Origin: Nymphaea colorata | Lineage: Eukaryota; Streptophyta; Magnoliopsida; Nymphaeales; Nymphaeaceae | Reading direction: 5' to 3' | Assembly (NCBI RefSeq): GCF_008831285.2 | Contig: NC_045146.1 | Span: forward strand, 8,502,972-8,566,971 | Length of the DNA: 64,000 nt | Shown here: in pieces, positions 23,627-33,586 of the stretch | How positions within the stretch are numbered: the first letter of the stretch is position 1 | Layout of the letters: each line of letters starts with the position of its first letter | Position numbers and translations under genes: made by a program | Notes under the pieces: model-generated | What the model saw: only the letters and a program-made list of their open reading frames with translations | The model's database searches: none | Told to the model about the DNA's origin: nothing

Positions 23627-23955
23627 CTGCAAAATAAGAAGAAACTTTCAGACCCAGTTTTTTTATATTTTCCACATTCTTACCTCATCGTCGGTTGGAT
23701 ATGGCCAAGGTTTTCATAGACTTATACAATGGAAATGCTGGTTTCGAGCATAACTTTAAAAAAACTACTGATCATGGCAATCCTTTGAATGGAAGCCTCT
23801 ACTCTTCATATTGCATCCGGCCTGCTGCAGTTGCAATTCTATACAATGTAGGGGCATCAGGGAGCTACAACATAGGGTATAGGAAGTCTGATTCACGACT
23901 ATGATCTTGACAATTAAAATTGAAACATACACCTTAGTGAAATGAAAAAAACAAC

Positions 23956-23994
23956 CTGATATCTCCAACGAGGAGCCAACTCTTCTGCAGCTTC
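23956..23994 (-). other. Exon-like segment in the hAT-like unit
   Basis: A 39-bp minus-strand segment between TTGACAG and CAG|GTTGTT, reading EAAEELAPRWRYQ (13 codons, no phase change). The protein is not recognised. Its bounds are inferred only from splice-like signals. Confidence 0.3.
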
Positions 23995-24172
23995 CTGTCA
24001 ATAAAATAGAACAGGAAAGGGAATGGAAAACACATTAGTCAAACATACAATGTTTGTTTCCCTCTACCTCAACGGCTGAGGGAAGAGGAAAAGTTGAAAA
24101 GGAGGCACCAAAACCCCAACAAAAAATCATCAAGAGGCTCTTAAATCTCCTCTGCCTCCCATAGGAATAGTG

Positions 24173-24174
<2 letters not shown>

Positions 24175-24208
<34 letters not shown>
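24175..24208. repeat. (CT)n microsatellite
   Basis: About 16 CT units. It produces the RERERER runs in the minus-strand frames, which are not genes. Confidence 0.9.
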
Positions 24209-24213
<5 letters not shown>

Positions 24214-24567
24214 TACAAAGCACAAAGTGAAGATACCCATTTTGTTGTCATCTCTAGAATGAGCTAGAATCCCTAAGGGGGTGGAGAAGGGGCGGGGTGG
24301 GAGTTTTTTTTTTTTTTGGGTGGGTGAGAGATGGGTCCATTTCTGGAGTCGACAGATGGTGTGGTGGAGCAGATCATGAGAAAGGGGCAAGAGGTCCCCG
24401 AAGAACTCTTCTTCATATTGTAGGTGATGTAGAGGAACCTTGTGTTCCTACAGAGCAAGCAACAAAAGAGGGAAGCCCTCACGATTCTCGATCTCGAGAG
24501 ATACCACTCGTTGTGCTTCCTGTCCACCTTCCTCAAGGATTCATGAACAACTTCAACAGGTAAATCA

Positions 24568-24900
24568 TGTTGAAATAATTCTAAAAAATGTTGTGTATGA
24601 GGCTTATTTCCAAGTCAGGTTCAGAGTTTGTTATGGGGGCTTGCATGCGTGAATCGTCTTGCCTGATTTGCAATCATAGAAATGTCTAAAAAGGGTATAT
24701 AAAGTGTACAAAAGTGTAGAATCTTGTGGGTATATCTATATTTCTTCAATTTTTTATCTAGTGTTGATTTGTAACAGAATTGTAGACTTAAGGCCACTAT
24801 TCAAGTAATGAGAAGATGAGCCTTTTCATCCAACCTTTGCTCTGCTCCGTATTCCTAAGCACATACCCTGTTTTCCACCATTTTTCAAGCTCCTGTCACA
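24568..24900 (+). repeat. Copia A 5' LTR
   Basis: Starts TGTTGAAATAATTC and ends CTCCTGTCACA. A TATA box (TATATAAA) is at about 24696-24703, and AAGTAATGAGAAG lies further on before the U5 region. Confidence 0.9.
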
Positions 24901-24913
24901 TGGTATCAGAGCC
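24901..24913 (+). promoter_or_regulatory. Copia A primer-binding site (initiator Met tRNA)
   Basis: TGGTATCAGAGCC, exact to the usual copia primer site, directly abuts the LTR end CA. Confidence 0.9.
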
Positions 24914-26030
24914 ATGACTTCACACGGACCTGTAGAAATCCCACTAGGTGAATACCCCAAATTCTTCATCGTCTGAACCTGCACCTCATTTTGATCACGG
25001 CATAGTGGACAGCTTAAACCCCTTTTTCCTTCACCACTCTGACAACCTAGGAGCGGTGCTGGTCTCCCAAGTTCTCACAGGCGACAACTTCATGATGTGG
25101 AGTCACGCTATGGTTATGGCCTTATCTGCGAAAAACAAGCTTTCATTTGTCGATGGCAGTCTACCTTAGCCGAACTTAAACTCACCACACTTCATTCCGT
25201 GGAGAAGATGCAATCACATGGTTTTATCCTGGTTGCTCAACTCCATCTCAAAGGAGCTTGCCAATAGTGTAATCTATGCCTCCACTGCTTATGAGGTATG
25301 GAATGACCTCAAAGATCGATTTACACAAAGTGTAGCACCACGTAAATATCAGATTAAAGTGTCTTAGTCGTCTTCCTCAGGAAAATATGTCTATAGTTGC
25401 TTACTACCAAGTTAAAAGCATTATGGGATGAGTTATCTTCCTATGACGTGTTACCAAAGTGCTCTTGTGGTGCTCTGAAATTGATTGCGGCAAATCGAGT
25501 GATCCAGTTTCTAATGGGTCTTAATGACTCATACAAATGCCACTGGGGGGCAAATCCTATTGCTCGACCCCCTGCCATCTGTAGGCAAGATTTTCTCGTT
25601 GGTTCTTCAAAAGGAAAAGCAACGAGAAGCAAGAGTCCAATCTAACTTGATTGAGCATGTTGGGTTGACTGCATCTGATGGAGAAGCAAGAAACATCAAA
25701 AACTATCATCTGAAGAGGTCACAACAATATTATTGTACCCACTGCCAAATAGCAAGTCACTCAAGGGAGAGATGTTTCAAGCTAAATGGATACCCTCCCA
25801 ATTTCAAAGGAGGAAAAAAAAAAGAACTGGTACTAATGCTGCAGATGGAGATAAAATGCATTCTAATGCTTCAATATCTGTTGTTACACCTAATCCAAGC
25901 AAGGATCAAGCTCCTGTTCTAACTATGGTTGAATACAACAAGTTAAAACAACTTCTTAAAGATCGAACTACTCTTGCGCCACAGCCGTCCAATGGTCAGT
26001 TTCATTTTGCAAGTGTGATATATTCATAGT
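24914..26030 (+). pseudogene. Copia A gag, broken
   Basis: An ATG at 24914 follows the primer site but its frame stops after 20 codons. The gag wording appears one frame over: LNPFFLHHSDNLGAVLVSQV and TGDNFMMWSHAMVMALSAKN, the N-terminal gag block of plant copia elements, up to a stop at 25167. Later pieces (25397-25645, 25524-25922) carry MLTTKLKALWDELSSYDVLP, RVIQFLMGLNDSY and a degraded zinc knuckle, YCTHCQIASHSRERCFKLNG (C-x2-C-x4-H-x4-C). At least three frame changes. Confidence 0.75.
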
Positions 26031-28262
26031 CAGGCACTTGGATCATTGACAGTGGTGCCTATGATCACATGTCATCTTCCCTTAATTTTTTGTCTAATGT
26101 TATGCTCTTACAATCACCTTATCCCATAAAACTACCAAATGGAACTGTAGTACATGCTACGCACATTGGTGAAGCCTCTCTACTACCCTCTTTGTTACTA
26201 AAAAGTGTTTACTACATTCCAAATTTTCAGTTCAATCTTGTATCAGTAAGTAAACTTGTTTCACTTACTAATTTTCAAGTCATCTTTGGTTCCAACGGTT
26301 GCACCTTGCAAGACCTGAATTCTAGGACGATGACTGGACTGGGTAGTTTGAGAGATGGCCTGTTCGCATGTAAGATCTCTAGTCCTTCACATGAATCATT
26401 GGCAATAAACTCTAGTCTCAAGCAATCAGATATATGGCATCTTAAACTTGGGCATCCATCACAAGCCAAAAATTATCTATTTTCTCAGCATGAATTTAGC
26501 ATTAAAATGTGAACATTTTATTGTGATGTATGCAAACTAGCAAAACAGTCTAGATTACCTTTCAATGAAAGTGTCTCTTGTTCAAATCATCCATTTCACA
26601 TGTTGCATTGTGATATTTGGGGGCCATATTCCCCAGCCTCATTTTCTGAAGCACCCTATTGTATTACCTTGGTTGATGACTATACACTAGAGCAGTGTGG
26701 GTTTATTTGATGCAATTTAAGCATGAAACTACTCATCTATTAAAAGATTTTATCAATATGATTGAAAGGAAATATAAAGTTGAGGTTCAAATTATTAGAA
26801 CTGATAATGGAGTCCAATTTTTTTTCAAGGGAGATGAATGAATTTTTTCACGAAAAAGGCATTGTTCATCAACACCCATGTGTTAACACACTACAACAAA
26901 ACAGTGTAGTTGAGAGAAAACACCATCACATTTTAGATGTGGCTCGAGCCCTTAAATTCCATTTTGGTTTGCCTCTACATTTTTGGGATGAGTGTGTGTT
27001 GACAGCAGTCTATTTAATCAATTGAACCCAACAAGTGCTTTACAAAACAAAACTCTTTATGAAAAAAATATTTTAAAAAAACCCCACGTATTTTCATCTA
27101 GGCATCTTAGGTTGTTTGTGTTTTGCAAAAGAACCAAATCCCAAATCTAAATTTGATCAAAGATCACATAGATATGTTTTTCTAGGCTACACATTTGGTC
27201 AAAAAGCATATAAAGTGTACAATCTTGAGACTGAAAAAAAAATTTGCTAATAGAGATGTATTTTTCAATGAAACAGAGTTTCCATTTAAATTAATTAGAA
27301 ATAGTCCACCAACTTCAGTTATTTCATTGCCAATTAATGAGACTCACGCTACTAAAACTAGAGACTCTTATGCAAACGATGAAGTTCAGGTGGACCCCTT
27401 GACTGCATAAAATCATGATTCATTGAGCCATGGACCTATTGAAAATTTGACATCAACAACAAACAATAATGAAACAGAACCCAATTCCATTGAACCCTCT
27501 AAGCCTCTTGCTAAAACACTTGAACCGACAGTTACACTTCAGCCACCATCGCTAAGAAGATCAACTCGCAAGCCCAGACCTTCTGTTGTATTAAAGGAGT
27601 ATTACTATGGATTGGCCACTCAAGATGGACCCAGTCTTTCATCTATTGGAAAGAAGTCCTTGTCCATGTCTCCTCTTTCACAACTCCTCTCTTTTTCAGC
27701 TTTCTCCTCAGCTCATAAAGCATACTTGTTGAACATTTCACATGTTCTAGAACCCACATCCTATATCCAAGCTGAGCTTGATCCAAATTGAAGAATGGTG
27801 ATGCAAACTGAAATTGAAGCATTAGAAGCTAATAAAACTTAGGATCTCATAGAACCTCCAAATGGTATTAAACCCATAGGCTGTAAGTGGGGTTTATTGC
27901 TTCAAATACAAAGCAAATGGTGAGGTTAAAAAAATTCAAGGCAAGGTTAGTTGCCAAAGGGTCTGCACAAGTTGAGGGTATGAATTATAATGAAACATAT
28001 GCACAATAGCAAAGTTAGTTACAGTCCGATGTCTTCTATCAATTTTAGACGAGCATAATTGGATCCTTCACCAGATGGACGTCTACAATGCTTTCTTGAA
28101 TGGCAGCTTGGATGAAAAAAATTATATGTTGCTTTCTCCCAAATATGGATATGGTAGAGACACACGAGTATGCAAGCTAAAAAAATCATTTTATGGGCTA
28201 AAACAAGCCCCTAGAAATTGGTTTGGAAGGTTTTCAGAGGTATTGCTAGCTTAGGATTTCGG
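26031..28262 (+). pseudogene. Copia A protease, integrase and N-terminal reverse transcriptase, broken
   Basis: The protease word is WIIDSGAYDHMSSS (about 26040-26075). The pre-integrase block DIWHLKLGHPSQAKN is at about 26430. Integrase pieces are CDVCKLAKQSRLPF (with a stop before it), MLHCDIWGPYSP, FHEKGIVHQHPCVN and LQQNSVVERKHHHI (26762-27025). The reverse transcriptase start reads MQTEIEALEANKT and HQMDVYNAFLNGSLDE to YGLKQAPRNW near 28210. Frames change repeatedly, and stops occur at 26512 and 27791 among others. Confidence 0.75.
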
Positions 28263-29040
28263 CATCTTGAAATATTTTCTTGGGCTAGAATTGGCAAGAT
28301 CGAAGAAAGGGATATTCTTGTCCCAACGAAAATACGGTTGTGATGTCTTGGATGAGGCAGGGTTGATTAATGCAAAACCAGTTGAAGTCCCAATGGAGCA
28401 TAGAAAAGATTTATCGGTGGATGGTGGTGAGTTGCTGAAGGATCCAACCGCCTATCGACATCTAGTAGGAAGGTTAATTTGCTTAACCATAACCAGATCT
28501 GATATTACTTTTGCAGTACATACTCTTAGTAGGTATATGCAACAACCTTCTATTGCACACTGCAAAGCAGCTTTGAGGGTGTTAAAATATTTAAAACAAA
28601 GTCCTGGCCAGGGACTATTGCTTCCACTAAATGAAGACTTCCAGGTCACCGCATATTGTGATGCTGATTGGGGATCATGTAAAGAGACAAGGAGGTCGAT
28701 AATAATTAGGAGCAGCTTAATTTCATGCAAATCAAAGATGCAGCATACTGTATCAAGGTTGTCTGCTGAAGCAGAATACCGCTCCATGGCAAACACTAGT
28801 TGTGAAATTTTATGGTTAAAATACTTGCTTCCAGATTTTCAGGTGAATTTAACCAGTGGAATTACTCTGTGACAACAAATCAGCCTTTCAAATTGCTGCT
28901 AATCCAGTACTGCATGAAAGAACAAAACATATTGAACTTGATTGCCACCTTGTTCGTGACCTAATAAAAAATAAAACCATTTCAACCAGTTTTGCTCCCT
29001 CACAGTGTCAGCTAGCTGACTTGTGATCAGTTTCAGTCGT
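28262..29040 (+). pseudogene. Copia A reverse transcriptase end and RNase H, lacking the Y-V-D-D region
   Basis: The open 201-codon piece starts at LKYFLGLELARSKKGIFLSQ and runs through AYRHLVGRLICLTITRSDIT to VTAYCDADWGS, SAEAEYRSMA and, in the next frame, CDNKSAF and [14 protein letters not shown]. In an intact element some 60 residues with L-Y-V-D-D separate the YGLKQAPRNW block from LKYFLGLE. Here they are joined across about 15 codons with a stop, so the catalytic loop is deleted. Confidence 0.8.
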
Positions 29041-29088
29041 TGAAGTCCACACTGCGCATTTGTGATTTGCATGCTCAGTTTGAAGGAG

Positions 29089-29423
29089 TATTGAAATAAT
29101 TCAGAAAAATGTTGTGTATGAGGCTTATTTCTAAGTCAGGTTCATAGTTTGTTATGGAGGCTTGCACGTGTGAATTGTCTTGCCTTATTTGCAATAATAG
29201 AAATGTCTAAAAAGGGTATATATGGTGTATAAAAGTGTAGAATCTTGTGGGTATGTCTATATTTCTTCAATTTTTTATCTCTACTGTTGATTTGTAACAT
29301 AATTGTATACTTAAGGCCACTATTCGAGTACTGAGAAGATGAGCCTTTTCATCCAACCTTTGCTACGCTCCATATTCCTAAGCACATACCCTGTTTCCCA
29401 CCGTTTTTCAAGCTCCTATCACA
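29089..29423 (+). repeat. Copia A 3' LTR
   Basis: Starts TATTGAAATAATTC (TG to TA change) and ends CTCCTATCACA. It aligns with 24568-24900 end to end. Confidence 0.9.
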
Positions 29424-29506
29424 AATTAGTGAAACGTACTCACATAGAAGAACAAAACAACATGCACACTTGATGAAAAACGAGAGAAAGGTGGATGTGG
29501 ACAAAC

Positions 29507-29640
29507 CTTTGCACTCACACCATCTATGAATCCCTGGAGGTGTTTGGAAGTTTTTGGCTGCCGTTCAGGTTTCAACGCTTCTCTTTTTTGTTGTTGGGTG
29601 GTGTAGGGAAGAAGAAATGAGAGAGAGAGAGAGAGAGAGA
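29507..29640 (-). other. Exon-like segment with pyrimidine leader
   Basis: On the minus strand a CT repeat (29612-29641) is followed by an open stretch reading KREALKPERQPKTSKHLQGF and IDGVSAK, ending at a donor AAG|GTTTGT. There is no ATG in that frame, so the start is unknown. A TTCCCGCC word (E2F-type) lies upstream at 29724-29731. The protein is not recognised. Copia A separates it from the other exon-like pieces, as it would if it had landed in an intron. Confidence 0.35.
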
Positions 29641-29699
29641 GAAATAGGTAGACAGCCAATAATCTTCAATAGCTTGCATGAAACAGCCAATAAAAGAAT

Positions 29700-30724
29700 T
29701 TTTTTTAGAAGCAAAAGGGAACGGGCGGGAACCGGAAGTTTCTATTTCCATTTTAAATCAGGTCTTAATATATATAAGTCCTTAGTCACCAGCCTTATGA
29801 GAATGTCGACAACTGTTAGCCCATGATCTTCATCAGTAGCTATATTCATGCCTCCATTAATGCTTAGTTGAGAGACACCCTAATCATCAATGCCATCTTT
29901 GTTGCAAAATTGATTTTCTTTTGTGTTATGATCATTGAGAAAGCCAATTTTGCTCCAAAAATTTGAGAATGTGGATCATGCTATTGCTTTGGTGAAGAAA
30001 CACAACCTCTTTCCTCACGTGCAGGACTTCATTGAGGCCCAAATCTTCTTCATCAAGTGCACCCTCTATTACCATGTGAAAAATGATAGATTATTTTGAA
30101 CTATGTTTCCATTCATGAACAAAGTGGGGAGAAAACCCAAGTAGGAATTTGACAAGAGAACACTTATATGGATGTCATTCAACCATTGTTGGTTCGGTTG
30201 AAGCCGTTCACACATTTCCATACAGTTTAACTTACACCAAGTGATAGTCTAACAATTGAACATGAGCAAATAATTGGTTATTAACATGTCTCAAAATAGG
30301 TTTTGCCCTGTGTGAAATCTTTGACTTGATTTTGTAATATATGTATATGTGTGTTTTTTGTGTGCATGCATTTGACTGGGTAAACATCTGCAACATTGCT
30401 TGCATTCCCTACACTGGTTTATGAAAATGATTTTCCATAATATATACATATAATGTGTATTCAAGCTAAAAAAGTCAACACTATAATGCTCTTATAATTG
30501 GTGGGCAGAAATTGTGCCTAATAGCTGACCTACCTTTTTTTTGTGTTGAATTGGTACCAATGATTTCCATGTTTTGACAAATCAAATTGGAGAGACTTTG
30601 TAAAGTTATTCAGTTTCTAAATCCTTGGAGATATCTGCTCGTGCCTGCTCGTCCCTCAATGAAATGGCTCTCTTTGTTATGGTGTGCCTCGAGTCGCCAC
30701 TTTCGCTTTTCTCTGCCAGCAAAC

Positions 30725-30774
<50 letters not shown>

Positions 30775-32160
30775 TAAACTTAATTTACCAACAGACTAGA
30801 CTACATTTGGAACTTATATAGCATAAATGTAGAATGGTTAAGATCATTCTTGATGGGTCAAACACCTAACAGTATGCACCTACCCATTCATTGATTCAAA
30901 ATAGTCCAGTAAATTCACATAACTATCTTTTAGCAAATTTGACTAATTGATCAATTCTCTTTTTTTTAACTAGTATATTTGACATTCATACTTCTTTCAT
31001 AATAATTGTGCATATTGAACATTGATCGGTTTATTTTTAAATAATAATATATTTTAATTGAGTAAACTATTATTTCATGATGATCACTTATTTTTATTGT
31101 GAATTATTAAATCAAGTGACCCAACTCATTTGAAAAATACATTATTTACTATTTTTTTCTCATTTTAGTGAATTAATTGAAATAATTTGTCTTACATCCG
31201 TAAAAAGAATGTTCAGTGATATATCCAATAATTTAGTAGCCTTCTTACCTTTATTACAATAGGTGTTTTTTTACATAAAATTGTATATTTAATCCAATGA
31301 TATATAAGATAATTTATTAAATCAAATGATTTGTTATTTTTCTACTAGTTAAAAGTTTTTGTTTTCAAATTTATTAATTAAATGTTATACATCAAATACC
31401 TATGATTTTCAGATAAATTATATAATTATACAAAATAAGCAATTGATTATTTGATAAATAAAACTTTTTTATGACTTCAGTAGTTTTTTCATATTAAATT
31501 TATTTATTTGAGATTGTGCATTGTGCACACTGAAGATGCTTTCAACTTAAAATGAATATCATAATGCGTTTAAGATTTTTTATTTATTATAAAATATATT
31601 TTCTTTGATGTTGGTTTTTAAAAAAGTATGTTTTTGCTATCAACTTTTTTTCATATGTCACGTACATGCCAATATTTCTTTTTGAAACCTGCCATTTTTT
31701 AAATATATAATATAGTTATTCTTGGAACCAATTTGACATAATGGTCCACTAAAAAATTTATAGCTCTAAAAGTGTCTTTTTCATATTTTCAAAATTCCCA
31801 TTTTGTTGATTTGTTATTAAAGTTTTCTTTATTATTTCTGATTAGATAAATATATTATTTAAGATATCCTGCTTAGTTGATGCCTTACCTGTAATAATTT
31901 GCTTGATTACACAAAAATGTTAGTTAAACATAATATTATTTAATTAATTAATTAGTTTTATAAGATATAGTTTTAAATATTTTAAGTTAAATGGTGTATA
32001 TGATTACTAGAGGGATATTATTATATGCAACTCCATGGAAGTCATTGGCTCTTAGTCATGATGTTAAGTTAATGCATTTGGCTAAACCTTTTGCCCAAAC
32101 ATCCTACCATTACAATAGGTTGCAACTTCAAAACCTAAGGCCAACAAATCAAGCTCTCAC
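29700..32160. other. Right interior of the hAT-like unit, no gene
   Basis: Very AT-rich, especially 30.9-32.0 kb. A degraded coding-like patch at about 29960-30170 reads VDHAIALVKKHNLFPHVQDF and NDRLF, but I cannot name it. Nothing else is seen. Confidence 0.35.
30727..30775. repeat. (TA)n microsatellite
   Basis: About 22 TA units interrupted near the end. Confidence 0.9.
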
Positions 32161-32164
32161 TGGA

Positions 32165-32536
32165 TTCAGATATTAGGCTACAAGATTCAGATATCAGTTC
32201 TTGCGGTTCGGATTCACATATTAGGCTCCAAGATTCGAATATCAGGTCTCACGGTTTGGATTCAGATATCAAGATACAGGATTCAGATATCAACTCAAGG
32301 TTCAGATTCATATATCAAGTTATAGTTTGGATTCAGATATACTTGTTAAGATAGTTAGTAACTGATCGGATATTTATTTAAAACCAAATCTGAATCCGTA
32401 TCTGATTGGATGTTATTTCTTAAATCCAAATCTGATCCAATTTTCTTAATCGGATGTGAAATTGCTTACTATATCTGATTTTTTAAAAGCAATTCGGACA
32501 GATATCCGATCCAAATTTGATCTATTGACATCCCTG
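32165..32536 (-). repeat. hAT-like right TIR and subterminal repeats
   Basis: Repeated GGATTCAGATATCA units (32165-32340), then TCTGATCCAA/ATCGGAT units, ending CTATTGACATCCCTG. Mirror of 21830-22170. Confidence 0.7.
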
Positions 32537-32544
32537 TCCATACC

Positions 32545-32985
32545 CCTAATCAGCACCTTGTCATGGACTCATCAATTCATGAACTTGATTGCCTATTATG
32601 CATTTTCTTTAAGTTAACTTTCATGGCTTTAGCTTGATAGGCCAGTAACCTTATATATCGATACGACTTGATTTTTTTTTTTTTTTCATCGTATGAAAAA
32701 GAGATAGCAGTGGCAGCAAAGAAACTGACATAACGTCAAGAGACCATCTTTCTCCTCGTAAGGCAACCTGGGCTCCCAAGTCTTTATAGGTGATATTTTT
32801 TTGCAAGCAGTTTGTTGAATGCTTTTGATTTTTGTTACTTGTTTTGTATGGGCATGCATCCATGGTTTTTGGAAAATGTCCTTTTTCTTACATATTAGGA
32901 TCAAGCTCATTGCGGACCCCTTAGTATGTCCTAGATATACACTTAGGAGTGAGGGTGTAGAGTACAAAAAATAAATCATGACTAC
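32545..32985. other. Non-coding spacer
   Basis: No recognised gene. The minus-strand frames at 32651-32979 contain no motif. Confidence 0.35.
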
Positions 32986-33039
32986 CTACCTAATCTGGAC
33001 ATACTCCAGATCTTCTTCATCACGTCCTTCACACTCTAT

Positions 33040-33586
33040 TATCCGGGAATGAAGGTCCATAAGACCCTACAAAGGCTCAAGAAACCTTTCTCTTGAAGGG
33101 CATGAAAATCAAGGTCAAAGCCTATGTGAGAGAGTGTGCAATTTGCCAAAAGAATAAATATGAGACCATTCATCCTCAAGGCCATCTAAACCCGTTGTCC
33201 ACACCCAATAAGCCTTGGGAGGACATATTCATGGATTTCATGGAGGTCTTGCTAAACTCAAAAGGAAAGGACACTACTTTTGTGGTGGTAGATCTTCTAA
33301 CATAATATGTTCATTTTGTTGCTTTTCAGGAACCTTATCTACTCCTTTAGCAGTGGAAGCCTTGCATGATCATATAAGAAAGCTTCGTGGGGTTTCCAAA
33401 ACCATAGTAAGTAATAGAGGAACTTACTTCCTAAGCCATTTTTGGATGCGCGACTTTCAAATGACAAACTTTGTTTCAGCATGATATACTATCCTCAAAT
33501 TGATGGCCATACTGAGGTGGTCAATAGGACACTTGAGACCTTCTTGTAGTGTTGCATGAGTCATAAATTAAAAAGTTGGTCCAAGT
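33040..33586 (+). pseudogene. Gypsy C integrase, N-terminal part
   Basis: The zinc-finger half ECAICQKNKYETIHPQGHLN (C-x2-C) starts at about 33130, then NKPWEDIFMDFMEVL with the first catalytic aspartate (M-D-F), then in other frames TIVSNRGTYFLSHFW (D-R replaced by N-R) and YYPQIDGHTEVVNRTLETFL, carrying the conserved glutamate (T-E-V-V-N-R). Frameshifts at about 33300 and 33480. Translation breaks off where the solo LTR was inserted. Confidence 0.75.

Larger units (their letters stand above)
24563..29428 (+). mobile_element. Copia A: old Ty1/copia element with LTRs
   Basis: The LTRs at 24568-24900 and 29089-29423 bracket a plus-strand gag-pol. The flanking 5-bp sequences are AATCA and AATTA, a duplication with one change. 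The primer site TGGTATCAGAGCC directly follows the 5' LTR and a purine tract (TTTGAAGGAG) precedes the 3' LTR. About 30 differences between LTRs by eye (roughly 9%), a TG to TA change at the 3' LTR start, frame breaks throughout and loss of the reverse-transcriptase catalytic region show an old, dead copy. It sits inside the hAT-like unit. Confidence 0.92.
21822..32544. mobile_element. hAT-like unit with 8-bp TSD TCCATACC, 10.7 kb
   Basis: The left end TAGGGATGTCAAT (21830) and the right end ATTGACATCCCTG (to 32536) are inverted repeats, 12 of 13 bases matching. They are flanked by identical 8-bp duplications TCCATACC at 21822-21829 and 32537-32544. Both ends carry several hundred bases of GAATCCGATCCGAAT/ATATCTGAATCC-like subterminal repeats in mirrored orientation. 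An 8-bp TSD with such ends is the hAT superfamily pattern. The interior contains the 4.86-kb copia A, so the unit before that insertion was about 5.85 kb. No hAT transposase (dimerisation domain or RW motif) was recognised, so it is probably non-autonomous. Strand cannot be assigned. Confidence 0.7.

Noticed and set aside
24035-24563. Overlapping frames of 60-88 codons on both strands near 24.0-24.6 kb
   Set aside because: They share a (CT)n tract and a poly-T run, and no frame has a recognisable domain; one minus-strand piece (RKVDRKHNEWYLSRSRIV) looked gene-like but could not be identified.
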